DNA from: Thermococcus sp.
Lineage (GTDB): Archaea > Methanobacteriota_B > Thermococci > Thermococcales > Thermococcaceae
Assembly (NCBI GenBank): GCA_021160985.1
Contig: JAGHBN010000026.1
Coordinates: 1-19,709 of the forward strand
Length of the DNA stretch: 19,709 nt
Direction: 5' to 3'
In this document: positions 1 through 7,691 of the stretch, piece after piece
How positions within the stretch are numbered: position 1 is the first letter of the stretch
How the letters are laid out: every line of letters begins with the position of its first letter
The notes under the pieces: model-generated
Seen by the model: the letters and a program-made list of their open reading frames with translations, nothing else
Database searches by the model: none
Told to the model about the DNA's origin: nothing
Program-made: the position numbers and the translations under genes

Positions 1-835
1 GCTCAAGGCTCTGATGGATTTCCCCAATCCTCACCGCCGTCCTGTCGTAAACGTCGCCGTGCGGCTTCTCGCCGGTGACGTCCTGCGGGAGCACCGGCTT
101 AACTCCAAGATCCGGGTAAACGCCGAGCCCCTCGCTCCACCTGGCGTCCACCTTTAGCCCGGAACCTCTGGCAGTTGGGCCGACTGCACCGTACTCCTTG
201 GCGATGCGCCTGCTCACCACCGCCGCATCCCTCAGACGGGCCTCTATGGTCGGGTCGTGGAGGAATACCTCCTCTATCTGGGGCATTATGCTTCTGTAGT
301 ACTTTATCAGGTCGAGGATGAGCCTCTTGCCCTTCTCGTCTATGTCCCTTCTCACGCCGCCTATGGTCACCATTGAGTAGTTCACGCGGTTCCCCGAGAT
401 GGCCTCGAGGATGTCCATGACCCTCTCACGCGCCAGCCATGTGAGGTGGAGAACCGTGTCGTAGCCTATGTCGTGGCCGACGACGCCGATGTTGAGCAGG
501 TGGGAGTGAATCCTCTCCAGCTCGCCCACTATGGCGCGTATGTACTCGGCCCTCTCCGGCACCTCTATGCCTGCCGCTTCCTCGACGGCCCTGCTGTATG
601 TGTGGTTGTGCGAGAATGAGCAGATGCCGCAGATTCTCTCTACCAGGTACATCATCTGGACGTAGTTCCTCCTGTAAGCTATCCACTGGATTCCGCGAAG
701 GTTGTAACCGAGCTTAACGTCAACGTTGATTATCCTCTCCCCGTCTAGGGTGAGTATGAACTTTTCGGGCTCTTCTAAGCCAGGGTGAATTGGCCCGAAG
801 GGTACTTTTACCCAGTACTCGACCTTCTCGGTCAT
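1..835 (-). CDS. mbhL: [NiFe] hydrogenase large subunit MbhL (partial, C-terminus outside window)
   Basis: Catalytic large subunit of a membrane-bound group 4 [NiFe] hydrogenase (NuoD/HycE-like), which reduces protons to H2 on the cytoplasmic side. I translated it directly: it opens MTEKVEYWVKVPFGPIHPG and stays open for about 278 residues to the left edge. The proximal nickel-binding motif RICGICSFSHNH is present, with Cys69 and Cys72. Keeping this CxxC argues for a real hydrogenase rather than the sulfane-reductase Mbs paralogue, which lacks nickel ligands. The distal CxxC motif lies beyond the window and cannot be checked. The ATG at 835 overlaps the mbhK stop by 4 nt (ATGA), so it is the last visible gene of the mbh operon. 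mbhM and mbhN are expected next, outside the window. Confidence 0.93.
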   Translation of the reverse strand, partial: MTEKVEYWVKVPFGPIHPGLEEPEKFILTLDGERIINVDVKLGYNLRGIQWIAYRRNYVQMMYLVERICGICSFSHNHTYSRAVEEAAGIEVPERAEYIRAIVGELERIHSHLLNIGVVGHDIGYDTVLHLTWLARERVMDILEAISGNRVNYSMVTIGGVRRDIDEKGKRLILDLIKYYRSIMPQIEEVFLHDPTIEARLRDAAVVSRRIAKEYGAVGPTARGSGLKVDARWSEGLGVYPDLGVKPVLPQDVTGEKPHGDVYDRTAVRIGEIHQSLE

Positions 836-1401
836 TTCTTTGCACCTCCCTTGAGGTAATAGGGGTGTCCGGCGTTCTTGACCATCTCCTCGGAGATGCC
901 CTTCTCGTCAAGCCTGAGCGGGTGAATGCCCTCCGGGAAGTCGTCCGGGAGGAAGAGCCTCCTGCTGTCAGGGATTCCCTCGAAGACTATACCCATCATC
1001 TCCGCTGCTTCCCTCTCGTAATGGACGGCTATCGGGAAGACGTCGCTGATGTCGGGAATGACGGGGTCGTCCTTCGGTGCCCTGACCTCGACGAGCAGTG
1101 AAACTCCCGGAGCGTCCTCGTAGTGCAGGAGGATGTGGCTCATGTAGCCGAGCTCCTCGCCGTAGTCCTGCTCGATGCTTATCGAGTAGTGGGCCTCGGG
1201 GTCGAGTTCAACGATGGACTTCATGAGGGCCTTGTACTCCTCCCTCGGGACTCTCACCCAGACGCGCCTCCTGCCCCACTTGTTCTCCTTTATCTCGACC
1301 CTTGCGCTGGGGAAGCGGTTCTTTATGGCCTCTGCAACGAGGTCTTCCTTGGTCGGTTCCCTAACCTCAACTTTCTCCATGACTGCGTTATCGTCAGCCA
1401 T
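832..1401 (-). CDS. mbhK: Hydrogenase subunit MbhK (NuoC / 30-kDa-like)
   Basis: Homologue of the NuoC / 30-kDa subunit of complex I, an accessory structural subunit beside the large subunit in the peripheral arm of the hydrogenase. The family signature is visible: VHYEREAAEMMGIVFEGIPD, then LFLPDDFPEGIHPLRLDEKG. It has no cysteine cluster motifs, as expected. I chose ATG at 1401 (189 aa) because GGAGGGTG lies 7 nt upstream; a GTG at 1404 is the alternative and would overlap mbhJ by 4 nt. The TGA stop shares ATGA with mbhL. Translation is probably coupled to both neighbours. Confidence 0.93.
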   Translation of the reverse strand: MADDNAVMEKVEVREPTKEDLVAEAIKNRFPSARVEIKENKWGRRRVWVRVPREEYKALMKSIVELDPEAHYSISIEQDYGEELGYMSHILLHYEDAPGVSLLVEVRAPKDDPVIPDISDVFPIAVHYEREAAEMMGIVFEGIPDSRRLFLPDDFPEGIHPLRLDEKGISEEMVKNAGHPYYLKGGAKK

Positions 1402-1928
1402 CACTCCTCACCCTCCGGAACCTCACCTTTCAGCATCTTTGCCAGTTTCTCAAGTGCCAGGACGACGCCGTAAAGGATAGCTTCGGGCCTCGGCGGGCAC
1501 CCCGGCACGTAGACGTCCACAGGGATAACGTTGCTCAGCGGTGCGTTGGTGAATGGGCTCTCGTAGAACACACTGCCTCCTGTTGGGCAGGCCCCGACGG
1601 CTATGACTATCTTGGGGTCTGGGGTCTGCTCGTAGACGAGCTTGACCCTCTCAAGGCTCTGGTCTGTAACCGGCCCCGTCACCACGAGGACGTCGGCGTG
1701 CCTCGGTGAGCCGACGAGCTTGACACCAAAGCGCTCGGCGTCGTAGCGCGGGGTCAGGGCGGCTATGACTTCGATGTCGCAGCCGTTGCAGCTGCCGCTG
1801 TTCACGTGGAATATCCAGGGTGATCTTCCTATGAAGCGACACAGCTGAGCTATTCTCTTCTCCAGCTTCTCACGCTCGCTCACAGACCCGTTTGTTCTGT
1901 TCTGGTCAGAGGTAACCTTGATGCTCAT
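1401..1928 (-). CDS. mbhJ: [NiFe] hydrogenase small subunit MbhJ (NuoB-like)
   Basis: Small subunit carrying the proximal [4Fe-4S] cluster that feeds electrons to the NiFe site in MbhL. Length is 175 aa, typical of NuoB-like group 4 small subunits. The four ligands are visible: Cys47 and Cys50 in GSCNGCDIE, Cys114 in VGACPTGG, and Cys144 in PGCPPRPEA. There is no signal peptide, as expected for an energy-converting hydrogenase facing the cytoplasm. The ATG at 1928 lies 4 nt after the mbhI stop, with a GGGGGTGATTG ribosome binding site. The first 25 or so residues are charged and poorly conserved. Confidence 0.95.
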   Translation of the reverse strand: MSIKVTSDQNRTNGSVSEREKLEKRIAQLCRFIGRSPWIFHVNSGSCNGCDIEVIAALTPRYDAERFGVKLVGSPRHADVLVVTGPVTDQSLERVKLVYEQTPDPKIVIAVGACPTGGSVFYESPFTNAPLSNVIPVDVYVPGCPPRPEAILYGVVLALEKLAKMLKGEVPEGEE

Positions 1929-1932
1929 TCAA

Positions 1933-2280
1933 TCACCCCCAAATCAGTATCGCTCCTAGCACGAAGGCTGTGGTTATGAGCAGGTAGCTCACGTAGTCCG
2001 TAAGCAGGCCGGTGTGGTCCGCTCTAAGGACGGTGAAGAACCTCTTGAGGGCGTATGTGAGGCCCCACATGACGTTCCTGCCTGTGAAGTGGCCCTCTAG
2101 GTGCTCAAAGCCCGGAACAACTCTGTCCGGGTCTTCACCGCTGATGAATATCTTGGTTCCGTCGCCGGTCTCCCTGGTGCCCATACCCGAGTTCTTCGCC
2201 CACTCGTTCAGCAGCCACGCTAGGATTAGGCCGATAATAAAGATGAAGACGAAGTAAAGGGCGTCCCAGTAGCCGAACAT
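1933..2280 (-). CDS. mbhI: Hydrogenase membrane subunit MbhI
   Basis: Small membrane subunit found between the Mrp-like and hydrogenase halves of Mbh complexes, thought to bridge the two. It begins MFGYWDALYFVFIFIIG, with one hydrophobic segment at about residues 6-22, a polar middle with a GDGTKIFISGEDPDR stretch, and a second hydrophobic segment at the C-terminus (YLLITTAFVLGAILIWG). I chose ATG at 2280 (115 aa) because GGGGGTG lies 6 nt upstream; a GTG at 2289 would add three residues. It starts 1 nt after the mbhH stop. The identification rests on both position and sequence. Confidence 0.85.
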   Translation of the reverse strand: MFGYWDALYFVFIFIIGLILAWLLNEWAKNSGMGTRETGDGTKIFISGEDPDRVVPGFEHLEGHFTGRNVMWGLTYALKRFFTVLRADHTGLLTDYVSYLLITTAFVLGAILIWG

Positions 2281-2281
2281 T

Positions 2282-3877
2282 TCACGCACCCCCTGCGAGG
2301 CTTATCAGGGCCTGTATGTACTCGAACTTGAACTGCTCCAGCATCCTGGCCGCGGGTATCATCACCTTGTCGCTTATCTGCCACGGGAAGAGGCCCATAA
2401 CCACTATTGCGAGCACGAGCAGGAGCATTGGGAGCATCATTGAGGTCTCAGGGTCTTCTGCGTTCGCTATCCTCTCGCTTGGCCTGCCGAAGAAGGTGTA
2501 GAGCACCCTGACGTAGGCGGCGGTGCAGAAGGCCGTTCCGATGATGGCTATCGCGCCGAGGACTGGATTGAAGACCGCCGAGCTCTCGTAGATGAGCCAC
2601 TTGCTGGCGAAGCCGTTCAGCGGGGGCGTTCCTACTATAGCTGCCGCTCCAATGAGGAACGCGAACGTGGTCTTCGGCATGGTCTTCGCAAGTCCGCTCA
2701 GCTCGTTCAGGTTCCTCGTACCCACCTCGTGGATTACCGCACCTGCGACAAGGAACAGGAGGGCCTTCATGAGGGCGTGGTTAACGGTGTGGTAGATTGC
2801 ACCTGCGAGGGCAACCTCTCCAGTCTGGGTTCCGTAGGCTGCCAGGCCGATTCCAAGTCCAAGGAGGATGTAGCCTATCTGTCCAACTGAGGAATAGGCA
2901 AGGAGCCTTTTCATGTCGGTCTGAATGACGGCCATTGCGTTGCCGATTATCAGCGTCAGGCAGGCGAAGATTATAATGACCCATCCTATGGCACCCATGT
3001 TGATGTAGGGCTGGTTGTATGCCTCAAGTATTTTGTTGGCCAGAGGGCTGTAGATGCTGAAGAGTATCCTCGCCATCGCGTAGATTCCACCGATCTTGAT
3101 GACCAGACCTGAAAGCATCGCCGAGATGCTGCTGGGGGCCGCGGGGTGGGCATCTGCCAGCCACATGTGGACCGGGGAGGCACCGCTCTTGAAGAGGAGT
3201 CCCGCTATGAAGAGGGCCAGTGCGACCTTTGCCGTCACGGTCGGGTTCTCCAGGATTTTAATCGCCATGTAACCCATCGTGAGGGTTCCGTACTGGCCGT
3301 AGAGGAGCGCTATACCGAGGAGGACGAACGAGCTGGCTATCGAACCGACGAACATGTATTTTATGCCGGCCTCAATGCCCTCCCAGGTGTCGTTCCTGAA
3401 GGCGACGAGGGCGTAGCTGGCTATGCTCATGATTTCGAGGAAGACGTAGAAGTTGAACAGGTCGCCGGTGATGGCTATGCCCAGCATTCCGAGCTCAAGT
3501 ATGAGTATGAGCGTGTAGTACTTCTCAAGCCCGGTGTCGTGCTTCATGTAGCCGATGGAGTAGAGGATCGCCATAAACGACACGAAGGCCACTGTCAGCA
3601 CCATTATTGCACCGAGGAGGTCAACCTCCCAGACTATCCTGATGGGGAAGTCAACCCCCTGGCCGAAGGGCGTCTTCGCGCCGAGTGTGTAGACTATGAT
3701 TTCCTTGGTGTCCCAGACGTGGTAAAACAGGGCCGAGGCTACGACCAGCGTGAGGGCGCTTATGAGCACCGCCCATGCCTCTCTCGCCTTTCTCCCTGCG
3801 AGACTAACTATGGGCATTGAGAAGGCCCCGAAGAGCGGAATGATTATGATGTAAGGAAGTATCGCTTCCCCGTTCAT
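2282..3877 (-). CDS. mbhH: Antiporter-like proton/ion-translocating subunit MbhH (MrpD/NuoM-like)
   Basis: Large polytopic membrane protein (531 aa) of the proton-conducting transporter family (MrpD, NuoL/M/N). Expected role: carries the ion channel that stores the energy of H2 evolution as a proton or sodium gradient. Family hallmarks are visible: a conserved glutamate in VFLEIMSIASYALVAF (Glu148), the broken-helix lysine in LLFKSGASPVHMWLADAHPA (Lys230, His244), and a later NHALMKALLFLVAGAVIH stretch. About 14 hydrophobic segments can be counted. The ATG at 3877 overlaps the mbhG stop by 4 nt and has AGGAGGTTG upstream. It is the only full antiporter-like subunit here; no full-length MrpA is present, as in known Mbh operons. 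Confidence 0.95.
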   Translation of the reverse strand: MNGEAILPYIIIIPLFGAFSMPIVSLAGRKAREAWAVLISALTLVVASALFYHVWDTKEIIVYTLGAKTPFGQGVDFPIRIVWEVDLLGAIMVLTVAFVSFMAILYSIGYMKHDTGLEKYYTLILILELGMLGIAITGDLFNFYVFLEIMSIASYALVAFRNDTWEGIEAGIKYMFVGSIASSFVLLGIALLYGQYGTLTMGYMAIKILENPTVTAKVALALFIAGLLFKSGASPVHMWLADAHPAAPSSISAMLSGLVIKIGGIYAMARILFSIYSPLANKILEAYNQPYINMGAIGWVIIIFACLTLIIGNAMAVIQTDMKRLLAYSSVGQIGYILLGLGIGLAAYGTQTGEVALAGAIYHTVNHALMKALLFLVAGAVIHEVGTRNLNELSGLAKTMPKTTFAFLIGAAAIVGTPPLNGFASKWLIYESSAVFNPVLGAIAIIGTAFCTAAYVRVLYTFFGRPSERIANAEDPETSMMLPMLLLVLAIVVMGLFPWQISDKVMIPAARMLEQFKFEYIQALISLAGGA

Positions 3878-4233
3878 CCTCTCAACCTCCTGAGGGCTCT
3901 CACATCAAGGGTTCCGTAGTGGCGGTAGGCGTTTATCGTCAGAGCGACGGCGAGCGAAAGGACACAGACGCCGATGACTATGCTCGTGAGCACGAGGGCC
4001 TGCGGGAGCGGACCGACCATGGCGCTCTTTAGGGTCTCATAACCCGTGTAAATCGGAGCTGTCGGGGGCTCTTTCAGCTCCATGCGGTATCCGAGGCTCA
4101 CGAGGAGCAGGTGGATGCCGGAGTCTATGATGTCCAGGGCAAGAACCAGCTTGAGGAGGTTCCTCTTGTAGAGGAAGGCGTATATTCCAATTGCAACCAT
4201 CAGGAACGCGGTGATGAACTGGAAGGGTATCAT
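3874..4233 (-). CDS. mbhG: Hydrogenase/antiporter subunit MbhG (MrpC/NuoK-like)
   Basis: NuoK/MrpC-like subunit of 119 aa with three hydrophobic segments. It begins MIPFQFITAFLMVAIGIYAF and carries the family signature DPLPQALVLT in the form GPLPQALVLTSIVIG. The reading frame stays open upstream to 4383, but the true start is the ATG at 4233: it has GGAGGT about 7 nt upstream, overlaps the mbhF stop as ATGA, and gives the usual family length. The upstream extension is an out-of-frame read of mbhF. Expected role: one of the membrane subunits lining the ion path next to MbhH. Confidence 0.93.
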   Translation of the reverse strand: MIPFQFITAFLMVAIGIYAFLYKRNLLKLVLALDIIDSGIHLLLVSLGYRMELKEPPTAPIYTGYETLKSAMVGPLPQALVLTSIVIGVCVLSLAVALTINAYRHYGTLDVRALRRLRG

Positions 4234-4676
4234 GACTTCCACCTCCTGTAAAGCGCTATAGCGGCCATCGCGCTGACGAGGCCAGTGAAGACCTTCAGCC
4301 CGACTGCAAGGTTCATTATCGGGAGGTATCCTGCCGAGAGGAGCGTTCCAGGTTCTCCGTTGAATACAGGCCCGTCGTGCCACAGCGTGTTGTAGAAGAA
4401 CGCCGTGCCTATGCCTAGCATCGCCGCACCGAGGAATACAAGGCCACCTATTCCCTCAAGGGCTGAATAGAGGTGCTTGTCGTAGCGCCTCTTCATCTCG
4501 CTGAGGCCGAACGCTAGGAGGAAGAGTATTCCTGCTCCAGCTATAGTTGCGCCACCCTGGAAGCCACCACCGGGTGTAAGGTGTCCGTGGGAAACCACGT
4601 AGGCGCCGAATATTCCGATGAGCGGGATGGTCGCTCTCGCCATAGTCCTAACGATGACTCCCATATCGTCGCTCAT
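4230..4676 (-). CDS. mbhF: Hydrogenase/antiporter subunit MbhF (MrpB-like)
   Basis: MrpB-family membrane protein of 148 aa with four hydrophobic segments. The signature VVSHGHLTPGGGFQGGAT (about residues 27-44) is characteristic of MrpB and of the C-terminal part of fused MrpA/B proteins. It belongs to the Mrp-like ion-translocating module of the hydrogenase. It overlaps mbhE by 4 nt at its start (ATGA) and mbhG by 4 nt at its end, so the operon is tightly coupled. GGAGGGATG lies just upstream of the ATG. Confidence 0.93.
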   Translation of the reverse strand: MSDDMGVIVRTMARATIPLIGIFGAYVVSHGHLTPGGGFQGGATIAGAGILFLLAFGLSEMKRRYDKHLYSALEGIGGLVFLGAAMLGIGTAFFYNTLWHDGPVFNGEPGTLLSAGYLPIMNLAVGLKVFTGLVSAMAAIALYRRWKS

Positions 4677-4969
4677 TCCTCATCCCTCCTCCAGGGCCTT
4701 AGAAGTGCAGTTGCTCCCGCAATGGCCGTGAACAGGACGGTGGCCTCTCCAAGGGTATCGTAGCCACGGTAGTCAAAGACTATGTCCGTCACGATGTTGG
4801 TACCGCCGACCTCCTTCACGCCGTGGGTGATGTAGTAGTCGTCGGTGTAGCGGAGGTTCTTCCAGTCGTCACCACCGGGTCCGAATTTAAGGCCGTAATC
4901 GGGGTTCGCTATGTAGAGCAGCGCCCCGAGGACGAACAGCAGCGAGAGGAAAGCAATGGTTCTCTTCAT
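4673..4969 (-). CDS. mbhE: Hydrogenase/antiporter subunit MbhE (MrpA C-terminal-domain-like)
   Basis: Short protein of 98 aa matching the MrpA C-terminal region that becomes a separate gene in Mbh operons. After an N-terminal hydrophobic helix (AFLSLLFVLGALLYIA) there is a soluble stretch, then the diagnostic GTNIVTDIVFDYRGYDTLGE followed by a second helix. The DYRGYDTLGE motif corresponds to DFRGFDTLGE of MrpA proteins. It overlaps mbhD and mbhF by 4 nt each. Expected role: membrane subunit of the Mrp-like module. Confidence 0.9.
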   Translation of the reverse strand: MKRTIAFLSLLFVLGALLYIANPDYGLKFGPGGDDWKNLRYTDDYYITHGVKEVGGTNIVTDIVFDYRGYDTLGEATVLFTAIAGATALLRPWRRDEE

Positions 4970-5232
4970 GGCCCCTCACGCTCCCATCTCTCAGTTTTGG
5001 CGATGCCATACACAACCAGGGCCGTAACGACGCCCGCACCAACGGCTGCCTCAGCTATCGCAACGTCCGGCGCGTGGAGCATGTAGAACTCTAGACTGAG
5101 GAGAAGGCTCATGGCTGCAGAAGCGATTGCAGCACTGAGCAGGTCTCTAAAGCGTATCGTGAGGTATGCGCTGACGAGGACGCCGAGGAGAATGCCGAAC
5201 TGGATGATCTGGTCCATAGTGAGGGCGTTCAT
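4966..5232 (-). CDS. mbhD: Hydrogenase/antiporter subunit MbhD (DUF4040, MrpA-derived)
   Basis: Small membrane protein of 88 aa with three hydrophobic segments, matching the DUF4040/MbhD domain found near the C-terminus of MrpA. The conserved core is HAPDVAIAEAAVGAG, whose acidic residues lie in the membrane in known structures of this family. It overlaps mbhC and mbhE by 4 nt. A GAGGTGATGGGGA ribosome binding region precedes the ATG. Confidence 0.9.
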   Translation of the reverse strand: MNALTMDQIIQFGILLGVLVSAYLTIRFRDLLSAAIASAAMSLLLSLEFYMLHAPDVAIAEAAVGAGVVTALVVYGIAKTERWEREGP

Positions 5233-5600
5233 TCCCCATCACCTCTGCGCTTTTCCTCATATGCATCAACGATGGCCCTAACCGGCTTGTAGCCGCTCAG
5301 GTGGGCGGCCTTGGCTATGGCGTGTGCACCTGTGGGGTTTGTGAGAAGCAGCGCGATGAGGGCAACGACGCTGTGGAGCGCCATCTGGAGGTACTTCGGG
5401 TTGCCGGTCTCGTGGAGCTGGTAGGCGGCGTGAACGACCACCGCCAGGACGGCGAATATAGTTCCGAAGGTTGTTGTCTTTGTCGCTCCGTGGAGCCTTG
5501 TGTAAACGTCGGGGAAGCGGTGGAGTGCTATGCTCCCTAAGAGGTTGAATATCATGCTTATCGCGAGGAACGTGTAGATGACGTAGTCAACGGTGTTCAT
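5229..5600 (-). CDS. mbhC: Hydrogenase/antiporter subunit MbhC (MrpG-like)
   Basis: MrpG-family membrane protein of 123 aa. The signature RFPDVYTRLHGATKTTTFG (about residues 28-46) is clear, followed by LLTNPTGAHAIAKAAHLSGYKP, also a family hallmark, and a charged C-terminal tail. It has three hydrophobic segments. It overlaps mbhB and mbhD by 4 nt, with GGGGGGATTGA upstream of the ATG. Role: part of the Mrp-like ion-translocation module of the hydrogenase. Confidence 0.93.
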   Translation of the reverse strand: MNTVDYVIYTFLAISMIFNLLGSIALHRFPDVYTRLHGATKTTTFGTIFAVLAVVVHAAYQLHETGNPKYLQMALHSVVALIALLLTNPTGAHAIAKAAHLSGYKPVRAIVDAYEEKRRGDGE

Positions 5601-5860
5601 TTCAATCCCCCCTGCATGTAGCGGGCGATTGCGAGGGTTCCAATGTAGCTCAGGAGGGCGTAAACTATCGCGATGTCGATGTATATCGTCCTGTCGTAGG
5701 CCGCTCCGAGGAGAACCATGCCTGCCACTATCAGGGTGTTGAGCGTGTCAACGCCGACGACCCTGTCCGGGACGGACGGTCCGAAGAGCACCCTAAGCAG
5801 TGCCATGAACGCTCCTACCATGATTACCAGTGTTGCATAGAAGAACTCTGGCGCTATCAT
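5597..5860 (-). CDS. mbhB: Hydrogenase/antiporter subunit MbhB (MrpF-like)
   Basis: MrpF-family membrane protein of 87 aa with three hydrophobic segments. It carries RVLFGPSVPDRVVGVDTLN, the MrpF signature. The frame is open to a start at 5881, but the ATG at 5860 is preferred: GGAGGT lies 7 nt upstream, and it overlaps the mbhA stop as ATGA, the pattern used by most neighbours. Role: subunit of the Mrp-like module. Confidence 0.92.
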   Translation of the reverse strand: MIAPEFFYATLVIMVGAFMALLRVLFGPSVPDRVVGVDTLNTLIVAGMVLLGAAYDRTIYIDIAIVYALLSYIGTLAIARYMQGGLK

Positions 5861-6354
5861 CTTCCCAACCTCCTGGCCCACTTCTCGAACGGGCCTGCGA
5901 CCGGCTCAGAGCTCTCCGGGTGCGGCTCGGTGACGTTTATCCAGTGGACGTAGAGGGCCTTCTCCTCCGGGCAGGCATCTACCGTGAGAGTTCCAGGAGT
6001 CAGGGTTATTGAGTTGCTCAGAATGGTGTACTGGGCGTCGTTTTCAAGCTCGACCGGGACGCGCACTATTCCCGGGTTTATCTTGCCGGTTATGACGCGG
6101 TAGGCAACGTCGAGGTTTGCCTTGACCATGCCCCAGAAGAGCACCGGGGCGTAGGCTATGAAGCCGACCCACCTCACCGGGTTGAGGAAGCGGGTTGATT
6201 CGTCTCCTATGACGCCTTTTGTCGCGTATGCTATTATTCCCGCGAATATTAGGCCCGCTATCAGTTCCTCCGTGCTCCATAGAAGCCCGTTCGTCCCTGC
6301 CGTCAGGACGAGCCAGGTGACGTATGCAAAGACGAATGCAACCATGAAGGGCAA
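5857..6354 (-). CDS. mbhA: Hydrogenase/antiporter subunit MbhA (MrpE-like)
   Basis: MrpE-family membrane protein of 165 aa and first gene of the hydrogenase operon. It has N-terminal hydrophobic helices and the diagnostic soluble motif INPGIVRVPVELENDAQYTI, then LSNSITLTPGTLTVD and LYVHWINV. The start is probably TTG at 6354, because GGAGGTG lies 5 nt upstream; an ATG at 6345 is the alternative and would leave 14 nt. The tail PEKWARRLGR-like end (FEKWARRLGR) is basic. A promoter with SurR-like sites lies upstream, so the hydrogenase half of the locus can be transcribed separately from fdhAB-focA. Confidence 0.93.
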   Translation of the reverse strand: MPFMVAFVFAYVTWLVLTAGTNGLLWSTEELIAGLIFAGIIAYATKGVIGDESTRFLNPVRWVGFIAYAPVLFWGMVKANLDVAYRVITGKINPGIVRVPVELENDAQYTILSNSITLTPGTLTVDACPEEKALYVHWINVTEPHPESSEPVAGPFEKWARRLGR

Positions 6355-6410
6355 GCTACCACCTCCGAATTAGCAGTTTTTGTTTACTCTCGATTGAAGC
6401 TTCTGTTTTT

Positions 6411-6474
6411 GGCTTAAAACGGTTTTCTAAAGCTCAGTTTGGCAAAGAAATGTGGAAAACCAGCCGTTGTAAAC
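6411..6474 (-). promoter_or_regulatory. Promoter of the mbh operon with a perfect SurR consensus site
   Basis: On the minus strand, GTTTACAACGGCTGGTT (6474-6458) fits the SurR consensus GTT-n3-AAC-n5-GTT at every fixed position. Further downstream, AAAACCGTTTTAAGCC (6426-6411) is a plausible BRE plus TATA element, about 57-60 nt before the TTG start of mbhA. Directly upstream of the BRE (6446-6427) is a weak, degenerate copy of the same operator. The BRE/TATA and flanking sequence closely resemble those before fdhA. SurR activates hydrogenase operons in Pyrococcus and Thermococcus; its binding here is inferred. Confidence 0.7.
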
Positions 6475-6503
6475 CAAAGGTTAACTAGAGGACCACATGT
6501 TAT

Positions 6504-6516
6504 GAAAAAAGAAAGG
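6504..6516 (-). terminator. T-rich terminator after focA
   Basis: Immediately after the focA stop the minus strand reads CCCTTTCTTTTTTCA. Oligo-T tracts without a strong hairpin are the usual archaeal termination signal. It would separate focA from the mbh promoter, though read-through is possible. Confidence 0.5.
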
Positions 6517-6519
6517 GCA

Positions 6520-7554
6520 TCAGGCCGGCTTGGCAACCTTAGCGAGTGCGAAGGTGCCGGCTATGTAGTAGATGGAAAGCACAGCCGGGACGACGTACAT
6601 GGCGCCGCTTCCCATGGCCCTGTCGAGGGCGATGCCTATTCCGGCCGGTATAAGGGCTGCAATGACCCAGAACACTGCAAACACGACGAGGAAGTCAATG
6701 ATCTCCTTGACGATTCTCTCAGCGGTCAGCTCAGGGTGGCTGAGGTACCAGTAGTAGAACGCCACGAAGAGGAAGCCTCCGACCGCGTTACCAAAGGTTA
6801 CTGGAATTAAGTTGTGGAAGAACTGGCTCCAGGTTACGGCGTAGTCGCTGGTCAGTATGCCCGTCGGGATCGCCCACATGTTCGCTATCGCGTGCTCGAA
6901 GCCTATGGCAACGAAAGCGAAGATCGGGAACCATATGGCCAGGATTTTGCCTGCCCCGTCCTGTACTCGTGCAGACTGCCAGATGGCAAGGTTGACCAGC
7001 CAGTTGCAGCCTATTCCAAGGAAGAACAGGGCCATTATGTCCTTCGAGACCTTGCCCTGGGCTATTGAAACGACAGTGCTTCCGAAGACGTTCGGGTCGC
7101 CGACGTGGCCGAAGAGGCCGGTGAGCGGGACTGCCATGAGTGCCAGGAATACTGAGCCAATGAAGTTTCCGCCGTAGCTCCCGAACCAGTTGTAGAGGAC
7201 GCACTTGAAGTCTGCGTAGCCTTTGGCCTTCGCCGAGCTGAGGAACTGGACGTTGCCGGTCCAGAGGTCAGCACCTCCCAGGACGACCGCTATGAGGCCG
7301 ACCGGGAAGACCGCACCGAGCAGGATTTTGAAGAGCGCCTTGTTGAATGTGTCCCCCATGGCAAACGGCGGGTACTTAGCCACACAGCCAGCCACGACCG
7401 CCAGCAGGAAGCCGAAGGCTATGAAGGCACCCGCCATGAAGCCAGCGAAGAGCAGCCTTCCGGGGGTGGTCTTAAACTTCGGGGTGGCCTTCTTGGCTAT
7501 GCCCTCAAAGGTAGTATCCACCCCGTACAGGACTTTTTCCTTAGCTTCAGCCAT
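6520..7554 (-). CDS. focA: Formate channel/transporter, FNT (FocA) family
   Basis: Formate-nitrite transporter family membrane protein, expected to bring formate in for FdhA. The family motifs are visible: GGADLWTGNVQ (residues 93-103), GCNWLVNLAIWQ (182-193), and FVAIGFEHAIANMWAIPTG, whose His221 matches the conserved pore histidine of FocA. About six hydrophobic segments. At 344 aa it is longer than bacterial FocA (around 280 aa), with extra N-terminal residues and a longer loop near residues 55-75. The ATG at 7554 has GAGGTGAT 5 nt upstream. It lies 137 nt after fdhB on the same strand, with no clear promoter between them, so it is probably cotranscribed with fdhAB. Confidence 0.93.
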   Translation of the reverse strand: MAEAKEKVLYGVDTTFEGIAKKATPKFKTTPGRLLFAGFMAGAFIAFGFLLAVVAGCVAKYPPFAMGDTFNKALFKILLGAVFPVGLIAVVLGGADLWTGNVQFLSSAKAKGYADFKCVLYNWFGSYGGNFIGSVFLALMAVPLTGLFGHVGDPNVFGSTVVSIAQGKVSKDIMALFFLGIGCNWLVNLAIWQSARVQDGAGKILAIWFPIFAFVAIGFEHAIANMWAIPTGILTSDYAVTWSQFFHNLIPVTFGNAVGGFLFVAFYYWYLSHPELTAERIVKEIIDFLVVFAVFWVIAALIPAGIGIALDRAMGSGAMYVVPAVLSIYYIAGTFALAKVAKPA

Positions 7555-7654
7555 GTTCGATCACCTCTCTCCCACTTTAACTTTCATCCAGCTTCATGCC
7601 CGTGAATACCTTTCCTCACTACCTTCAGGTCTGGAAACGTAGTCTCGCAACGGT

Positions 7655-7685
7655 GAATTGAAAACGAAAGAAGGAAAGTTCTCCA
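7655..7685 (-). terminator. Pyrimidine-rich tract between fdhB and focA
   Basis: The minus strand after the fdhB stop carries AACTTTCCTTCTTTCGTTTTC, a T-rich tract of the kind that gives partial termination in archaea. It could lower focA expression relative to fdhAB. The rest of the 137-nt gap shows no TATA box or operator that I can support. Confidence 0.35.
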
Positions 7686-7691
7686 GCCCCC

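Noticed and set aside
3146..3820. A 224-codon open frame antisense to mbhH
   Set aside because: Acidic, low-complexity translation with no motif; explained by codon bias of the membrane protein on the other strand.
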